A DNA stretch of 64,000 nt from Falsarthrobacter nasiphocae (GTDB lineage: Bacteria; Actinomycetota; Actinomycetes; Actinomycetales; Micrococcaceae). The translations under genes were made by a program, and so were the position numbers. The DNA lies in NCBI RefSeq assembly GCF_031456275.1, contig NZ_JAVDUI010000001.1, forward strand, positions 434,001 through 498,000, written 5' to 3'. The number at the start of each line of letters is the position of its first letter. The first letter of the stretch is position 1. The notes under the pieces are model-generated. The model did no database searches. It worked only from the letters and a program-made list of their open reading frames with translations, and was not told where the DNA came from. Positions 43,098 to 51,240 of the stretch are shown one piece after another.

Positions 43098-43291
43098 AGA
43101 GCGAGCACTTTCTCTGCACGTGGGACGGCGGCCTTGGCTACCGGCACTTTGTGCCAGTCCACATGCAGGAGTCCATCCTAATCACAGGGTGCCTAAACAT
43201 GCGATGCATGGGCGTCCTCACCCGCGGGGCGGGTGCCTCGCACGCGAGAACGACCCACCCCTGACCGGGGCACACCACGAGGAGGAACAGC

Positions 43292-44848
43292 ATGACGGAA
43301 TCTATGCCGCAGCCCACGGCTGAGACGGACGCCCAGCCCATCGAGGCCCGGGGGGACAACCGGTCCCAGCGCCCCTCGAGTGAGAGCTTCCGCCGCTTCA
43401 TGACGAGCCAGTGGGCCCCGCAGAGCACCGAGCTCCCCGCGCGCGAGCCCGTCGCCGACTTCGCGGCCCGCCGCCGCCTGGCCCTCTCCCGCCTCTTCCC
43501 GGGCGAGCGTCTCGTCATCCCCGCAGGCCCCCTCAAGGTCCGCTCCAACGACACCGACTACCGCTTCCGCGCCCACTCCGCCTTCGCGCACCTGACGGGC
43601 CTCGGGACGGACCGCGAGCCGGATGCGGTCCTCGTCTTCGAGCCCACCGCAGAAGGAGAGGGCGACGACGGGGGCAACCACACCGCGACCCTGTACTTCC
43701 GCCCGCTGGCCGGCCGGGACACGGACGAGTTCTACTCCAACGCCCGCTACGGCTCATTCTGGATCGGGGACCGAGACGGCCTCGAGGCCATCGCCGCGAG
43801 CCACGGGATCGCCACCGCCCACTCCTCCGAGCTGGAGACGGCCATCACCCGCGACGCGGGCGCGGTCGAGATCGGCGGCATGCGCGTGCGCCTCATCCGC
43901 GAGACCGATCTCAACTGCGATGCGCTCGTGGACACGTCCCGCATCAACACGGGAGTGGACCTGGAGCGCAGCGACGCGCTCGACGCCGAGCTGGCCGCCG
44001 CCTGCTCCGAGCTGCGCCTCATCAAGGACGAGTGGGAGGCGGATCAGATGCGCCTCGCCGTCGACACCACGCTTGAGGGCTTCCGCCGCTCCATGAAGGA
44101 GCTCGGCCGCGCCATCTCCCACCGCCGGGGCGAGCGCGTCATCGAGGGCGCCTTCTTCGCCCATGCCCGCGAGGAGGGCAACGACCTCGGCTACGACACG
44201 ATCTCCGCGTCCGGCGACCACGCGACCACCCTCCACTGGATCCGCAACAACGGCGAGATCAAGGCAGGAGACCTGCTCCTCATGGACGCCGGCGTCGAGG
44301 TGGACTCCCTCTACACCGCGGACGTGACGCGCACGGTCCCCGTCTCCGGGACGTTCTCCCCCGTCCAGCGGCGCATCTACGAGGCTGTGCTCGAGGCCGC
44401 CGACGCCTCGTTCGCGGCCGCGTCCCGCCCGGGCGCGAAGTTCGCGGACCTGCATCGGGTGGCCACCGAGGTCCTCGCGAAGCACCTCCACGCGTGGGGC
44501 CTGCTGCCTGTGAGCCTCGAGGAGGCGCTTTCGAGCGAGGGCCAGCAGCACCGCCGGTGGATGCCGCACGGCACGAGCCACCACTTGGGCCTCGACGTCC
44601 ACGACTGCGCGCAGGCGAAGCGGGAGCTCTACCTGGACGCCGAGCTCGCCGAGGGCATGTGCTTCACGATCGAGCCCGGCCTCTACTTCAAGAAGGACGA
44701 CCTCTCCGTGCCGGAGGAGTACCGGGGAATCGGCGTGCGGATTGAGGACGACATCCTCATGACGAGCGACGGCCCGGTCAACCTCTCGGCGGCCCTCCCG
44801 CGCACGGCCGACGACGTCGAGGCGTGGATCCAGGACTCCCTCTCCTGA
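43292..44848 (+). CDS. pepP: Aminopeptidase P family Xaa-Pro peptidase
   Basis: A 518-residue M24B metallopeptidase removing N-terminal residues before proline. The N-terminal creatinase-like domain includes VIPAGPLKVRSNDTDYRFRAHSAFAHLTGL; the pita-bread catalytic domain has both metal aspartates in LLMDAGVEVDSLYTADVTRT, His in MPHGTSHHLGLDVHD, Glu in FTIEPGLYF and Glu in GVRIEDDILMT. ATG at 43292 has an excellent GAGGAGGA site 5-6 nt upstream. The 40 N-terminal residues are polar and not part of the fold. Followed by a hairpin shared with the convergent stress-protein gene. Confidence 0.94.
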   Translation: MTESMPQPTAETDAQPIEARGDNRSQRPSSESFRRFMTSQWAPQSTELPAREPVADFAARRRLALSRLFPGERLVIPAGPLKVRSNDTDYRFRAHSAFAHLTGLGTDREPDAVLVFEPTAEGEGDDGGNHTATLYFRPLAGRDTDEFYSNARYGSFWIGDRDGLEAIAASHGIATAHSSELETAITRDAGAVEIGGMRVRLIRETDLNCDALVDTSRINTGVDLERSDALDAELAAACSELRLIKDEWEADQMRLAVDTTLEGFRRSMKELGRAISHRRGERVIEGAFFAHAREEGNDLGYDTISASGDHATTLHWIRNNGEIKAGDLLLMDAGVEVDSLYTADVTRTVPVSGTFSPVQRRIYEAVLEAADASFAAASRPGAKFADLHRVATEVLAKHLHAWGLLPVSLEEALSSEGQQHRRWMPHGTSHHLGLDVHDCAQAKRELYLDAELAEGMCFTIEPGLYFKKDDLSVPEEYRGIGVRIEDDILMTSDGPVNLSAALPRTADDVEAWIQDSLS

Positions 44849-44859
44849 CCGGTCACTCT

Positions 44860-44900
44860 CCGGCCCGCTCCTGCGGCGCTCTCGCCTAGGAGCGGGCCGG
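44860..44900. terminator. Bidirectional hairpin between pepP and the stress-protein gene
   Basis: Perfect 13-bp arms (44860-44872 and 44888-44900) around a 15-nt loop. The right arm includes the stop codon and last codons of the convergent minus-strand gene, so terminator and coding sequence overlap. Confidence 0.8.
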
Positions 44901-45419
44901 GTCCTCCGGGGAGGACGACGACGGCGCGCCGCCCGCAAGGATCTGGCGGGCCTGCGCGGCCGCCGCCGGCTCGCAGAGGACCTCGTAGCTCGTCGCCACG
45001 GTCTGGCTCGTGGAGAGGAAGTCCCTCTGGCCCCGCTTTGTGGCGTAGCCGATGACGTTCATGATCGTCCAGATGCACGCGCCGATCACGACCATCGGCA
45101 GGATCGACGCCCAGTTGTGGTCCGGGAGGAAGAGCGCGAACCCGATCCCGATGATGAGGCCCATGACGACGCCCGTCGTGGCACCGGAGAGGGCCACGCG
45201 CGGGTAGCTCAGGCGCTGAACGACGCGCTCGACGCTCACGAGGCCCTTGCCGACGATGCTGAGGTTCGCGACCTCGAAGTCCGAGTCGGCGAGCCGGTCC
45301 ACGAGGGCCTGGGCGGGCTCGTAGTCCGGGAACGTTCCAAGGACGGTTCCGGTGATGCGGGGCTGGGCCTGGGTGCTGAGGGCCGCCTGGGGCGGCATGG
45401 GGGTCTGAGAATGACTCAT
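44886..45419 (-). CDS. General stress protein 17M-like membrane protein
   Basis: A 177-residue protein with a soluble N-terminal domain (PDYEPAQALVDRLADSDFEVANLSIVGKGL) of the YflT/GsiB-17M type and two membrane helices (ALSGATTGVVMGLIIGIGFALF and WASILPMVVIGACIWTIMNVIGYA). The C-terminal 30 residues are Ala/Ser-rich. Function unknown; family members are stress-induced in Bacillus. ATG at 45419 gives the family N-terminus. The upstream divergent gap to the PRC-MgtE_N gene is only 42 bp. Confidence 0.87.
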   Translation of the reverse strand: MSHSQTPMPPQAALSTQAQPRITGTVLGTFPDYEPAQALVDRLADSDFEVANLSIVGKGLVSVERVVQRLSYPRVALSGATTGVVMGLIIGIGFALFLPDHNWASILPMVVIGACIWTIMNVIGYATKRGQRDFLSTSQTVATSYEVLCEPAAAAQARQILAGGAPSSSSPEDPARS

Positions 45420-45448
45420 GCTCACAGTCTCCCACGCGAGGCACGTAC

Positions 45449-45454
45449 TAGGCT
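45449..45454 (+). promoter_or_regulatory. -10 box of the PRC-MgtE_N gene
   Basis: TAGGCT followed by 7 nt and GTG at 45462. A GGAGG lies between but only 1 nt from the start, too close for normal use. Confidence 0.55.
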
Positions 45455-45461
45455 TGGAGGC

Positions 45462-46721
45462 GTGACTACCCCCGGATCCACCATCTTCGTCGCTCGCCTG
45501 CTCGGTCTCGACGTCTTCGACCCTCAGGGTGACCGCATCGGCCGCCTGAGGGACGTCGTGCTCGTCAACCGCAGTCAGCCGAGGCCGCCGGCCGTGATCG
45601 GCCTTGTCGTCGAGGTGCCGGGCAAGAAACGCATCTTCGTGCCGATGACTCGCGTGACCGCCATCGACACGGCCCAGATCATCACCTCCGGCCTCATCAA
45701 CCTCCGCCGGTTCGAGCAGCGCGGCGCTGAGCAGCTCGTCGTCGCGGACCTCTTCGACCGCCGCGTGACCATGCGGGACGGCTCGGGGGACGCGACGATC
45801 GAGGACATCGGCATCCAGGTCTCCCGCTCCGGGGACTGGACCGCGGTCGAGCTCTATGTCCGCCGCGCGCCGCAGGGGGCCCGCTTGTCCCTGCGCCGGG
45901 GCGAGCGGCTCGTCGTCGACTGGAACGAGGCCCTCCAGGGCTCGGCCATCGAGCCGCAGGGCGCCACGCACTTCGTCGCCACCCACGAGGACCTCAACCC
46001 CGCCGACTTCGCCGACGCCCTCCACGAGATGCCGGAGAAGCGCCGCCTCGAGGTGGCGGCCGAGCTCCAGGACGAGCGTCTCGCCGACGTCCTCCAGGAG
46101 CTCCCGGACGACCACCAGGTGGAGATCCTCACGTCCTTCGACGCCGAGCGCGCCGCCCACGTCCTCGAGGAGATGGACCCGGACGACGCCGCGGACCTCC
46201 TCAACGAGCTGCCCGACGACCAGAAGGAGGCGCTCCTCGGCCTCATGGAGCCGGAGGAGGCGAAGGACGTCCGCCGCCTCCTGTCCTACGAGGAGGGCAC
46301 GGCCGGCTCGATCATGACGCCGCTGCCCGTCATCGTGGGCCCGCAGGCGACGGTGGCCGAGGCCCTCGCGATGGTCCGCCGGGAGGAGCACTCCCCCGCC
46401 CTGGCCTCGCTCGTCTGTGTGGCCCGCCCGCCGCTCGAGACGCCGACCGGCCGCTATATCGGCGTCGTCCACATCCAGCAGCTCTTGCGCTCCGCGCCGC
46501 CGGAGCAGCTCGGCAACCTCGTGGACTCCACCCTCGAGCCGATCTCCGACCTCGCGGCCCTGTCCGAGGTCGCCCGCAACCTGGCCACCTACAACCTCAC
46601 CGCCATCCCCGTGGTCAACGACGCGAACCGGCTCGTCGGCCTCGTGACGATCGACGACCTGCTGGACCACCTCCTCCCCGAGGACTGGCGCGAGCACACC
46701 GACGAGGAGATCTCCTCATGA
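45462..46721 (+). CDS. PRC-barrel / MgtE_N / CBS-pair protein without membrane domain
   Basis: A 419-residue soluble protein. Order of domains: PRC-barrel-like beta region (about 8-150: DVFDPQGDRIGRLRDVVLV, RIFVPMTRVTAI), MgtE N-terminal helical superhelix (about 165-270: repeats such as DFADALHEMPEKRRLEVAAELQ and ADVLQELPDDHQVEIL), and a CBS pair (about 275-405: GSIMTPLPVIVGPQATVAEAL, LTAIPVVNDANRLVGLVTIDDLLDHL). It resembles the cytoplasmic Mg2+-sensing part of the MgtE channel but has no transmembrane segment. GTG at 45462 overlaps nothing; its stop overlaps the DUF1003 start by 4 bp. A role in magnesium sensing is inference. Confidence 0.9.
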   Translation: MTTPGSTIFVARLLGLDVFDPQGDRIGRLRDVVLVNRSQPRPPAVIGLVVEVPGKKRIFVPMTRVTAIDTAQIITSGLINLRRFEQRGAEQLVVADLFDRRVTMRDGSGDATIEDIGIQVSRSGDWTAVELYVRRAPQGARLSLRRGERLVVDWNEALQGSAIEPQGATHFVATHEDLNPADFADALHEMPEKRRLEVAAELQDERLADVLQELPDDHQVEILTSFDAERAAHVLEEMDPDDAADLLNELPDDQKEALLGLMEPEEAKDVRRLLSYEEGTAGSIMTPLPVIVGPQATVAEALAMVRREEHSPALASLVCVARPPLETPTGRYIGVVHIQQLLRSAPPEQLGNLVDSTLEPISDLAALSEVARNLATYNLTAIPVVNDANRLVGLVTIDDLLDHLLPEDWREHTDEEISS

Positions 46722-47311
46722 GCGATTCCTACAAGTCCCCGGACGCCGCCCGCAAGGAGGCCCAGGTCCGCTCCGACCTCTCCACGCCGTTCCACCGCCG
46801 CCGGATCTTCGAGGGCTTCCGCCCGGACCCTGACTCGTTCGGCAAGATGACGGAGAGCTTCGCCCGCTTCATGGGCACGCCGACGTTCCTCCTGTGGATG
46901 ACGGCCTTCTGTGCCGTCTGGCTGGGGTGGAACACGCTCGCGCCCGAGTCGAGCCAGTTCGACCCGCGCGCCACGAACTTCACCCTCCTGACGCTCATGC
47001 TGAGCCTCCAGGCCTCGTACGCCGCGCCCCTGCTCCTTTTGGCCCAGAACCGCCAGGATGACCGCGACCGCGTCGCCCTCGACGAGGACCGTCGCCAGGC
47101 GGCCCGGAACCTCGCGGACACCGAGTACCTGACGCGCGAGGTCGCGAGCCTGCGCATCGCCCTCCGCGACGTCGCGACGCGAGACTTCGTCCGCTCCGAG
47201 CTCCGCGACCTCCTCCAGGAGATCCTGGAGGACCGGGACGCTGAGGACGACGACGCCCCGCGGGACAAGCGCGAGCCCGCGAAGCGGACCCGCCGGGGCG
47301 AGGATGCCTGA
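46718..47311 (+). CDS. DUF1003 membrane protein
   Basis: A 197-residue protein with two central membrane helices (about 52-72 and 84-105) flanked by charged regions; conserved blocks are FARFMGTPTFLLWMTAFCAVWLGWN and LMLSLQASYAAPLLLLAQNRQDDRDR, typical of DUF1003. A long C-terminal helix rich in Arg/Glu (AARNLADTEYLTREVASLRIAL) may be coiled-coil. ATG overlaps the stop of the PRC-MgtE_N gene (ATGA) and its own end overlaps mrp by 8 bp, so the three are translated as a unit. Function unknown. Confidence 0.9.
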   Translation: MSDSYKSPDAARKEAQVRSDLSTPFHRRRIFEGFRPDPDSFGKMTESFARFMGTPTFLLWMTAFCAVWLGWNTLAPESSQFDPRATNFTLLTLMLSLQASYAAPLLLLAQNRQDDRDRVALDEDRRQAARNLADTEYLTREVASLRIALRDVATRDFVRSELRDLLQEILEDRDAEDDDAPRDKREPAKRTRRGEDA

Positions 47312-48422
47312 GCACCCCGAGGCCGCACGCGGTCATGCCGCTCGCGAGGCGATCCTCGCGCAGCTCGCCTCGGTCCAGGACCCGGAGCTGCGGCGGGGGC
47401 TCGTTGAGCTGGGGATGATCTCTCGCGTCGACGTCCAGCCGGGCGGCCCCGCCGTCGTCGGCCTGAAGCTCACCATCGAGGCGTGCCCCAAGCGCGGAGA
47501 CCTCGTGGCCGCCGTGCGGGAGGCGAGCCTGCGCGTCGTGGAGGACGTCGACGTCGAGGTGACCGTCATGACGCCCGCCGAGCGCCGGGACCTCGTGGAA
47601 CAGGTGCGCGGCGCGGAGCGGGACATCCCGTTCGCCCGGCCGGAGTCCCTGACGCGGGTCGTCGCCGTGGCGTCCGGCAAGGGCGGCGTGGGCAAGTCCA
47701 CCGTCACCGCCAACCTGGCCCTCGCGGCCGCCGCCCGCGGACTGCGCGTAGGGGTCATTGACGCGGACATCTATGGGTTCTCGATCCCGCCCCTGCTCGG
47801 AGTGACGGAGGGGCCCACGAAGGTCGAGGACCTCATGCTGCCGCCCGTCGTCCACGGCATCTCGGTCATGAGCATCGGGATGTTCGTCGGCTCAGACCAG
47901 CCGATCTCCTGGCGAGGGCCCATGCTGCACCGCGCCCTCGAGCAGTTCCTCAAGGACACGCACTTCGGGGATCTCGACGTCCTCCTCTTGGACCTGCCTC
48001 CGGGGACGGGCGACGTCCCCATCACGGTGGCGCAGCTGCTGCCCGGCTCCGGCGTCCTCGTCGTGACCACCCCGCAGGAGTCGGCGGCGGCCGTCGCGGA
48101 GCGCTCTGGCGCGTTGGCCGGCCAGACGGGTCAGCGGGTGCTGGGCGTGGTGGAGAACATGTCGTGGCTCGAGGCGGGCGGGCAGCGGCTTGAGCCCTTC
48201 GGCTCGGGCGGAGGGGAAGCCGTGGCGCGCAGGCTCACGGAGCGGCTCGCCGAGTCCCACCCGGAGGGCGTCCAGCTCTTGGCGCGGCTCCCGCTCGCGG
48301 ACGAGGTCCGGGACCTGCCGGCCACAGGGGCGCACGCGCCGGAGTTCGAGGCCCTGGCTGAGCGTCTCTTCGGGGCGCCGCGGGGCTTGAGCGGGCGACC
48401 CCTCGGGCTGACCCCGGCTTAG
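47304..48422 (+). CDS. mrp: Mrp/NBP35-type P-loop ATPase (Fe-S carrier ApbC family)
   Basis: A 372-residue cytoplasmic ATPase of the Fe-S cluster carrier family. Residues 10-95 form a MIP18/DUF59 domain (SVQDPELRRGLVELGMI). The deviant Walker A AVASGKGGVGKSTVTANLA is at 121-139, followed by IDADIYGFSIPPLLG and DLPPGTGDVPIT. The region where many Mrp proteins have the cluster-binding CPxC reads VVENMSWLEAGGQRLEPFGSGGG, without cysteine, so Fe-S binding in the usual way is doubtful. ATG overlaps DUF1003 by 8 bp. Its stop overlaps the stop of convergent tatB by 3 bp. Confidence 0.93.
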   Translation: MPEHPEAARGHAAREAILAQLASVQDPELRRGLVELGMISRVDVQPGGPAVVGLKLTIEACPKRGDLVAAVREASLRVVEDVDVEVTVMTPAERRDLVEQVRGAERDIPFARPESLTRVVAVASGKGGVGKSTVTANLALAAAARGLRVGVIDADIYGFSIPPLLGVTEGPTKVEDLMLPPVVHGISVMSIGMFVGSDQPISWRGPMLHRALEQFLKDTHFGDLDVLLLDLPPGTGDVPITVAQLLPGSGVLVVTTPQESAAAVAERSGALAGQTGQRVLGVVENMSWLEAGGQRLEPFGSGGGEAVARRLTERLAESHPEGVQLLARLPLADEVRDLPATGAHAPEFEALAERLFGAPRGLSGRPLGLTPA

Positions 48423-48805
48423 GTCGCCTCGGCGTCGAATGGCGCCGGGACGCCTGCCTCGAGGGGCGTGAATGGGCGGGAGGGCCGCGGGAACGCCGGG
48501 GAGGGGGTCTGCTCGAGGGCGGACGCCGCGGTGGAGCCCGCGCCCGAGCTCGGCACCGTCTCGTCCTCAATGAGAGCGTCGCGGATGATCCGCCGGGGGT
48601 CGTACTGGCGGGGGTCCATGCGGCGCCAGTCCACGTCCTGAATCTCGGGGACCTCTTCCTTGAGCCGCTGCTTGGCGTCCTCGCTCATGCGGCGGAGGTT
48701 GCGGACCCAGGAGCCCAGCTGGCGTGAGTACTCCGGCATACGGTCGCCGAAGAGGAGCACCGCGAGGACGAGCAGCAGCACGCCTTCAAGACCATTGATT
48801 CCCAT
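48419..48805 (-). CDS. tatB: Sec-independent translocase subunit TatB
   Basis: A 128-residue twin-arginine translocase component. One N-terminal membrane helix (INGLEGVLLLVLAVLLFGDRMPEY) is followed by an amphipathic helix (LGSWVRNLRRMSEDAKQRLKEE) and a Pro-rich tail, the TatA/B plan; MPEYSRQLGSWVR and the lack of an FG-KLP TatA signature favour TatB. I choose ATG at 48805, which gives the family N-terminus and lies 9 nt after TAGACT; a GTG three codons earlier directly abuts that box. No tatA or tatC is nearby. Confidence 0.88.
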   Translation of the reverse strand: MGINGLEGVLLLVLAVLLFGDRMPEYSRQLGSWVRNLRRMSEDAKQRLKEEVPEIQDVDWRRMDPRQYDPRRIIRDALIEDETVPSSGAGSTAASALEQTPSPAFPRPSRPFTPLEAGVPAPFDAEAT

Positions 48806-48814
48806 AATGGACAC

Positions 48815-48820
48815 AGTCTA
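48815..48820 (-). promoter_or_regulatory. -10 box of tatB
   Basis: TAGACT on the minus strand, 9 nt before the tatB ATG at 48805. Confidence 0.55.
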
Positions 48821-48934
48821 TCGGCCTCGGGGCCCTTCACGTGGCGCGGGAACGCCCGCGCGGTCTCGTGGCGGCGCGCGGCATGGGACAATGAGAGGTC
48901 ATTATGCCTGCTGTCCACCATGTGAAAGGTGCCC

Positions 48935-49570
48935 ATGTCTGCTGACAAGCGCAGCGCCTGGTCCTACGCCGAGGGCTTCCACGCCGACGACGACGTGATG
49001 CTCGCGGCCCGGGAGCGAGCCTTCGACCTCGGAATCGACTCCGTCCCCGCCTCCGTGGCCACCGCGCTGACGGTGCTCACGACCGCCGTGGCGCCGTCGC
49101 ACGTTGTCGAAGTCGGCACGGGCGTCGGCGTCTCGACCCTTGCGATTGTGCGCGGCCTGGCACCTCACGCGGCGCTCACGACGATCGACCCCGACGTCGA
49201 GCACCTGCGGGCCGCGCGGGAGACGCTGACCGACGCGGGCGTGCCGCTGAACCGCCTGCGCGTCATCGCCGGGCGGGGTCAGGATGTTCTGCCGCGCCTG
49301 ACGAAATCCGCCTACGAGATGGTGGTCATTGACGCCGATCGCGAGGGGCTCGCCGAGTATGTGGAGATGAGTGTGCGGCTCTTGCGTCCGGGCGGGCTCA
49401 TTGTCATCAACGACGCCCTCGCGGCGGACACGGTGCAGCAGCCGACTAATCGCTCGGCGGGCACCACGAGCGCGCGCAATGCCGCCCGCTACCTGGCGGA
49501 GAGGGATGACATGGTCACTCACCTCTCGCCCGTGGCGGACGGCATGATCCTGGCGACGAGGAAACGCTAG
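48935..49570 (+). CDS. SAM-dependent O-methyltransferase (Rv1220c-like)
   Basis: A 211-residue class-I methyltransferase of the catechol/caffeoyl-CoA O-methyltransferase type. SAM motif I is VVEVGTGVGVSTLAI (about 59-73), then LTTIDPDVEHLRAARETL, MVVIDADREGLAEYVE and LLRPGGLIVINDAL. Substrate unknown. ATG at 48935 with GAAAGG 6 nt upstream is chosen over GTG at 48929. In mycobacteria the orthologue lies beside sigE-rseA-htrA-tatB; here it is directly divergent from tatB and those three genes are absent. Confidence 0.88.
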   Translation: MSADKRSAWSYAEGFHADDDVMLAARERAFDLGIDSVPASVATALTVLTTAVAPSHVVEVGTGVGVSTLAIVRGLAPHAALTTIDPDVEHLRAARETLTDAGVPLNRLRVIAGRGQDVLPRLTKSAYEMVVIDADREGLAEYVEMSVRLLRPGGLIVINDALAADTVQQPTNRSAGTTSARNAARYLAERDDMVTHLSPVADGMILATRKR

Positions 49571-49624
49571 CCGGCACGAACGCCGGGAGCGCCTCCTCGC
49601 CGAAACAGGGGGTGGAGCGGGCCT

Positions 49625-49798
49625 CTAGCGGGAGGCCTGGAACCCTTCGATGACGGTTCCGAGCTGGTCGACCTCGTCCTGATTGAGCTCGACGACAAGG
49701 CGGCCGCCGCCGTCGATCGGCAGGCGGAAGACGATGCCGCGGCCTTCCTTGACGATCTCCATGGGGCCATCCCCCGTGCGGGGCTTCATCGCGGCCAT
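49625..49798 (-). CDS. DUF3117 small protein
   Basis: A 57-residue conserved actinobacterial protein of unknown function beginning MAAMKPRTGDGPMEIVKEGR and continuing as a beta-rich sequence (IVFRLPIDGGGRLVVELNQDE). ATG at 49798 has AAGGGA 8 nt upstream. The frame remains open for another 45 codons upstream but with no family similarity. An AT-rich promoter-like patch lies 110-180 bp upstream. Confidence 0.92.
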   Translation of the reverse strand: MAAMKPRTGDGPMEIVKEGRGIVFRLPIDGGGRLVVELNQDEVDQLGTVIEGFQASR

Positions 49799-49910
49799 GT
49801 CTCTAGTCCCTTCGCTTATGGGGTCTGCCCCCGGCGCACGGCCCGCCCGAATCAAGCCTCGGCGGGACGGTCGCGTGTCATTCTCATCCTCAGCCATTGT
49901 CCCCCAATTT

Positions 49911-49976
49911 CGGGAAGCGGAGAAATCAGTCACATTCAGTTGTATATTTCACGACTGTTGTCTTTTTGACATGAAA
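49911..49976. promoter_or_regulatory. AT-rich patch upstream of DUF3117
   Basis: This 66-bp stretch is strikingly AT-rich for the window, with TTGTATATTTCACG and TGTCTTTTTGACATG; GTC/GAC and CAGTC/GACTG short inverted repeats flank the core. It lies between the glycosyltransferase stop and the DUF3117 gene and probably holds the DUF3117 promoter and perhaps a protein-binding site. The precise boxes cannot be fixed by eye. Confidence 0.4.
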
Positions 49977-49977
49977 C

Positions 49978-51237
49978 TCACGGCGGATAGTCGCCGCCGC
50001 CGGGCAGCTCTGTCCACCTCCACAGGACGGCGACCCACACCGCCTGGAGGGCGACGCCGACGGCGAGCCACGCCCACAGCCCCCAGGGGGCGCCCGCGAG
50101 GCCGGCACTCGTCCCCGCGCTCCGCCCGGCTCGGGGACGGGCAGCCTGAGCGGCCTCTCCTTCGAGCGGCGAGATCCTCGCGCTCCGCCAGCCCACGGCC
50201 GCCGCTCCCACGAGGGGGAAGAGCGGCAAGAGCAGTCGAATCGTGCTCGTCTGAGGGTCGAAGACCGCCGCGAGATAGAGGATATAGGACGCGCTCCACG
50301 CCCACACCGTCACGCCCATTCGGCGCACCGCGGGCGCGGCGAGCAGCGCGGCCGCCCCGAGGGCGAGGATGAGGCACACGGCCCACCACCCCTCCCCCGC
50401 GAGCCCCCGGGCCCGTTCGGCCCACGGCTGAAACAGCTCCAGCGGCCCGCCCCGCCAGACCGTCTCCGTGTCCGTGTAGGCGCTCGGCTCCCCCGTGCCG
50501 AGCCAGGCGATGACCGGCCAGGCCAGCGCCCCCGCGAAGGCCGCAACGAGGGCCGTCATGAGCCCCGCGAAGTCCGAGGAGGAGAGTCGGGCGCGAGCGG
50601 CCGGCCGCATCCAGGCCAGGGCAAGGACGGCGAGTGCGAGCGCCATCGGCGCGCCGGTCGGCCGCGTGAGCGCCGCGACGAGGATGAGCGGCGCGGCGGC
50701 GAAGAACCTCCGCGTGCCGAGGCACAGGAGCACGAGCGCCAGGAGGGCCACATGGAGGCCCTCGGCGTACGGGGCCTGGAAGAGCAGACCCACGGGGCAG
50801 CAGAGGACGAGGAGCGTGGCCCACAAGGCCGCCTCCTTGCGCATCATCCGCTCGAAGAGCGCGAACATCGCGAGCGAGGCGGCGAGACCGGCCAGAACGG
50901 CGACGACGCTGGCCGCGGGCATCCACCCTCCGCCGAACAGGGGTGCGACGGCCCGCACGAGCAGGGGGAAGACGGGGAGGAAGGCCCACGTGTTCGCGCG
51001 GGCGGACCCGTCGCTCGCTCGCGGCACCGCGTCCGGGTACCCGACCGCGAAGATCCGCTGATACCACTCGGCGTCCCAGATGCTGATGTAGCTGAGGTAG
51101 GACGGCCGGGCCTCCCCCCACGGGCTCGCGGGCTGCGTCTGTGCCACGGCGAGGAGGATCACGGTCGAGATGACGCGGGAGAACAGGTAAAGCGCCGCGA
51201 CCGCGAGGGGCCACGGGGCCCGGGCGAGCGCCCGCAC
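49978..51237 (-). CDS. PIG-V-like membrane glycosyltransferase
   Basis: A 419-residue polytopic protein with about 10 hydrophobic helices. The first loop has SYISIWDAEWYQRIFAVGYP, the DAxWY...GYP motif of PIG-V-like mannosyltransferases, where the Asp is the likely metal or catalytic residue. A second region, LFQAPYAEGLHVALLAL, is also conserved. Probably transfers mannose from polyprenyl-phosphate-mannose to an envelope glycolipid or protein; the acceptor is unknown. Start GTG at 51237, 3 nt after the stop of the DivIVA-like gene, so it is in the same operon. Confidence 0.83.
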   Translation of the reverse strand: MRALARAPWPLAVAALYLFSRVISTVILLAVAQTQPASPWGEARPSYLSYISIWDAEWYQRIFAVGYPDAVPRASDGSARANTWAFLPVFPLLVRAVAPLFGGGWMPAASVVAVLAGLAASLAMFALFERMMRKEAALWATLLVLCCPVGLLFQAPYAEGLHVALLALVLLCLGTRRFFAAAPLILVAALTRPTGAPMALALAVLALAWMRPAARARLSSSDFAGLMTALVAAFAGALAWPVIAWLGTGEPSAYTDTETVWRGGPLELFQPWAERARGLAGEGWWAVCLILALGAAALLAAPAVRRMGVTVWAWSASYILYLAAVFDPQTSTIRLLLPLFPLVGAAAVGWRSARISPLEGEAAQAARPRAGRSAGTSAGLAGAPWGLWAWLAVGVALQAVWVAVLWRWTELPGGGDYPP

Positions 51238-51240
51238 GCG

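Noticed and set aside
45117-45461. Upstream extension of the PRC-MgtE_N protein.
   Set aside because: It runs through the divergent stress-protein gene; GTG 45462 with its -10 box gives the conserved N-terminus.
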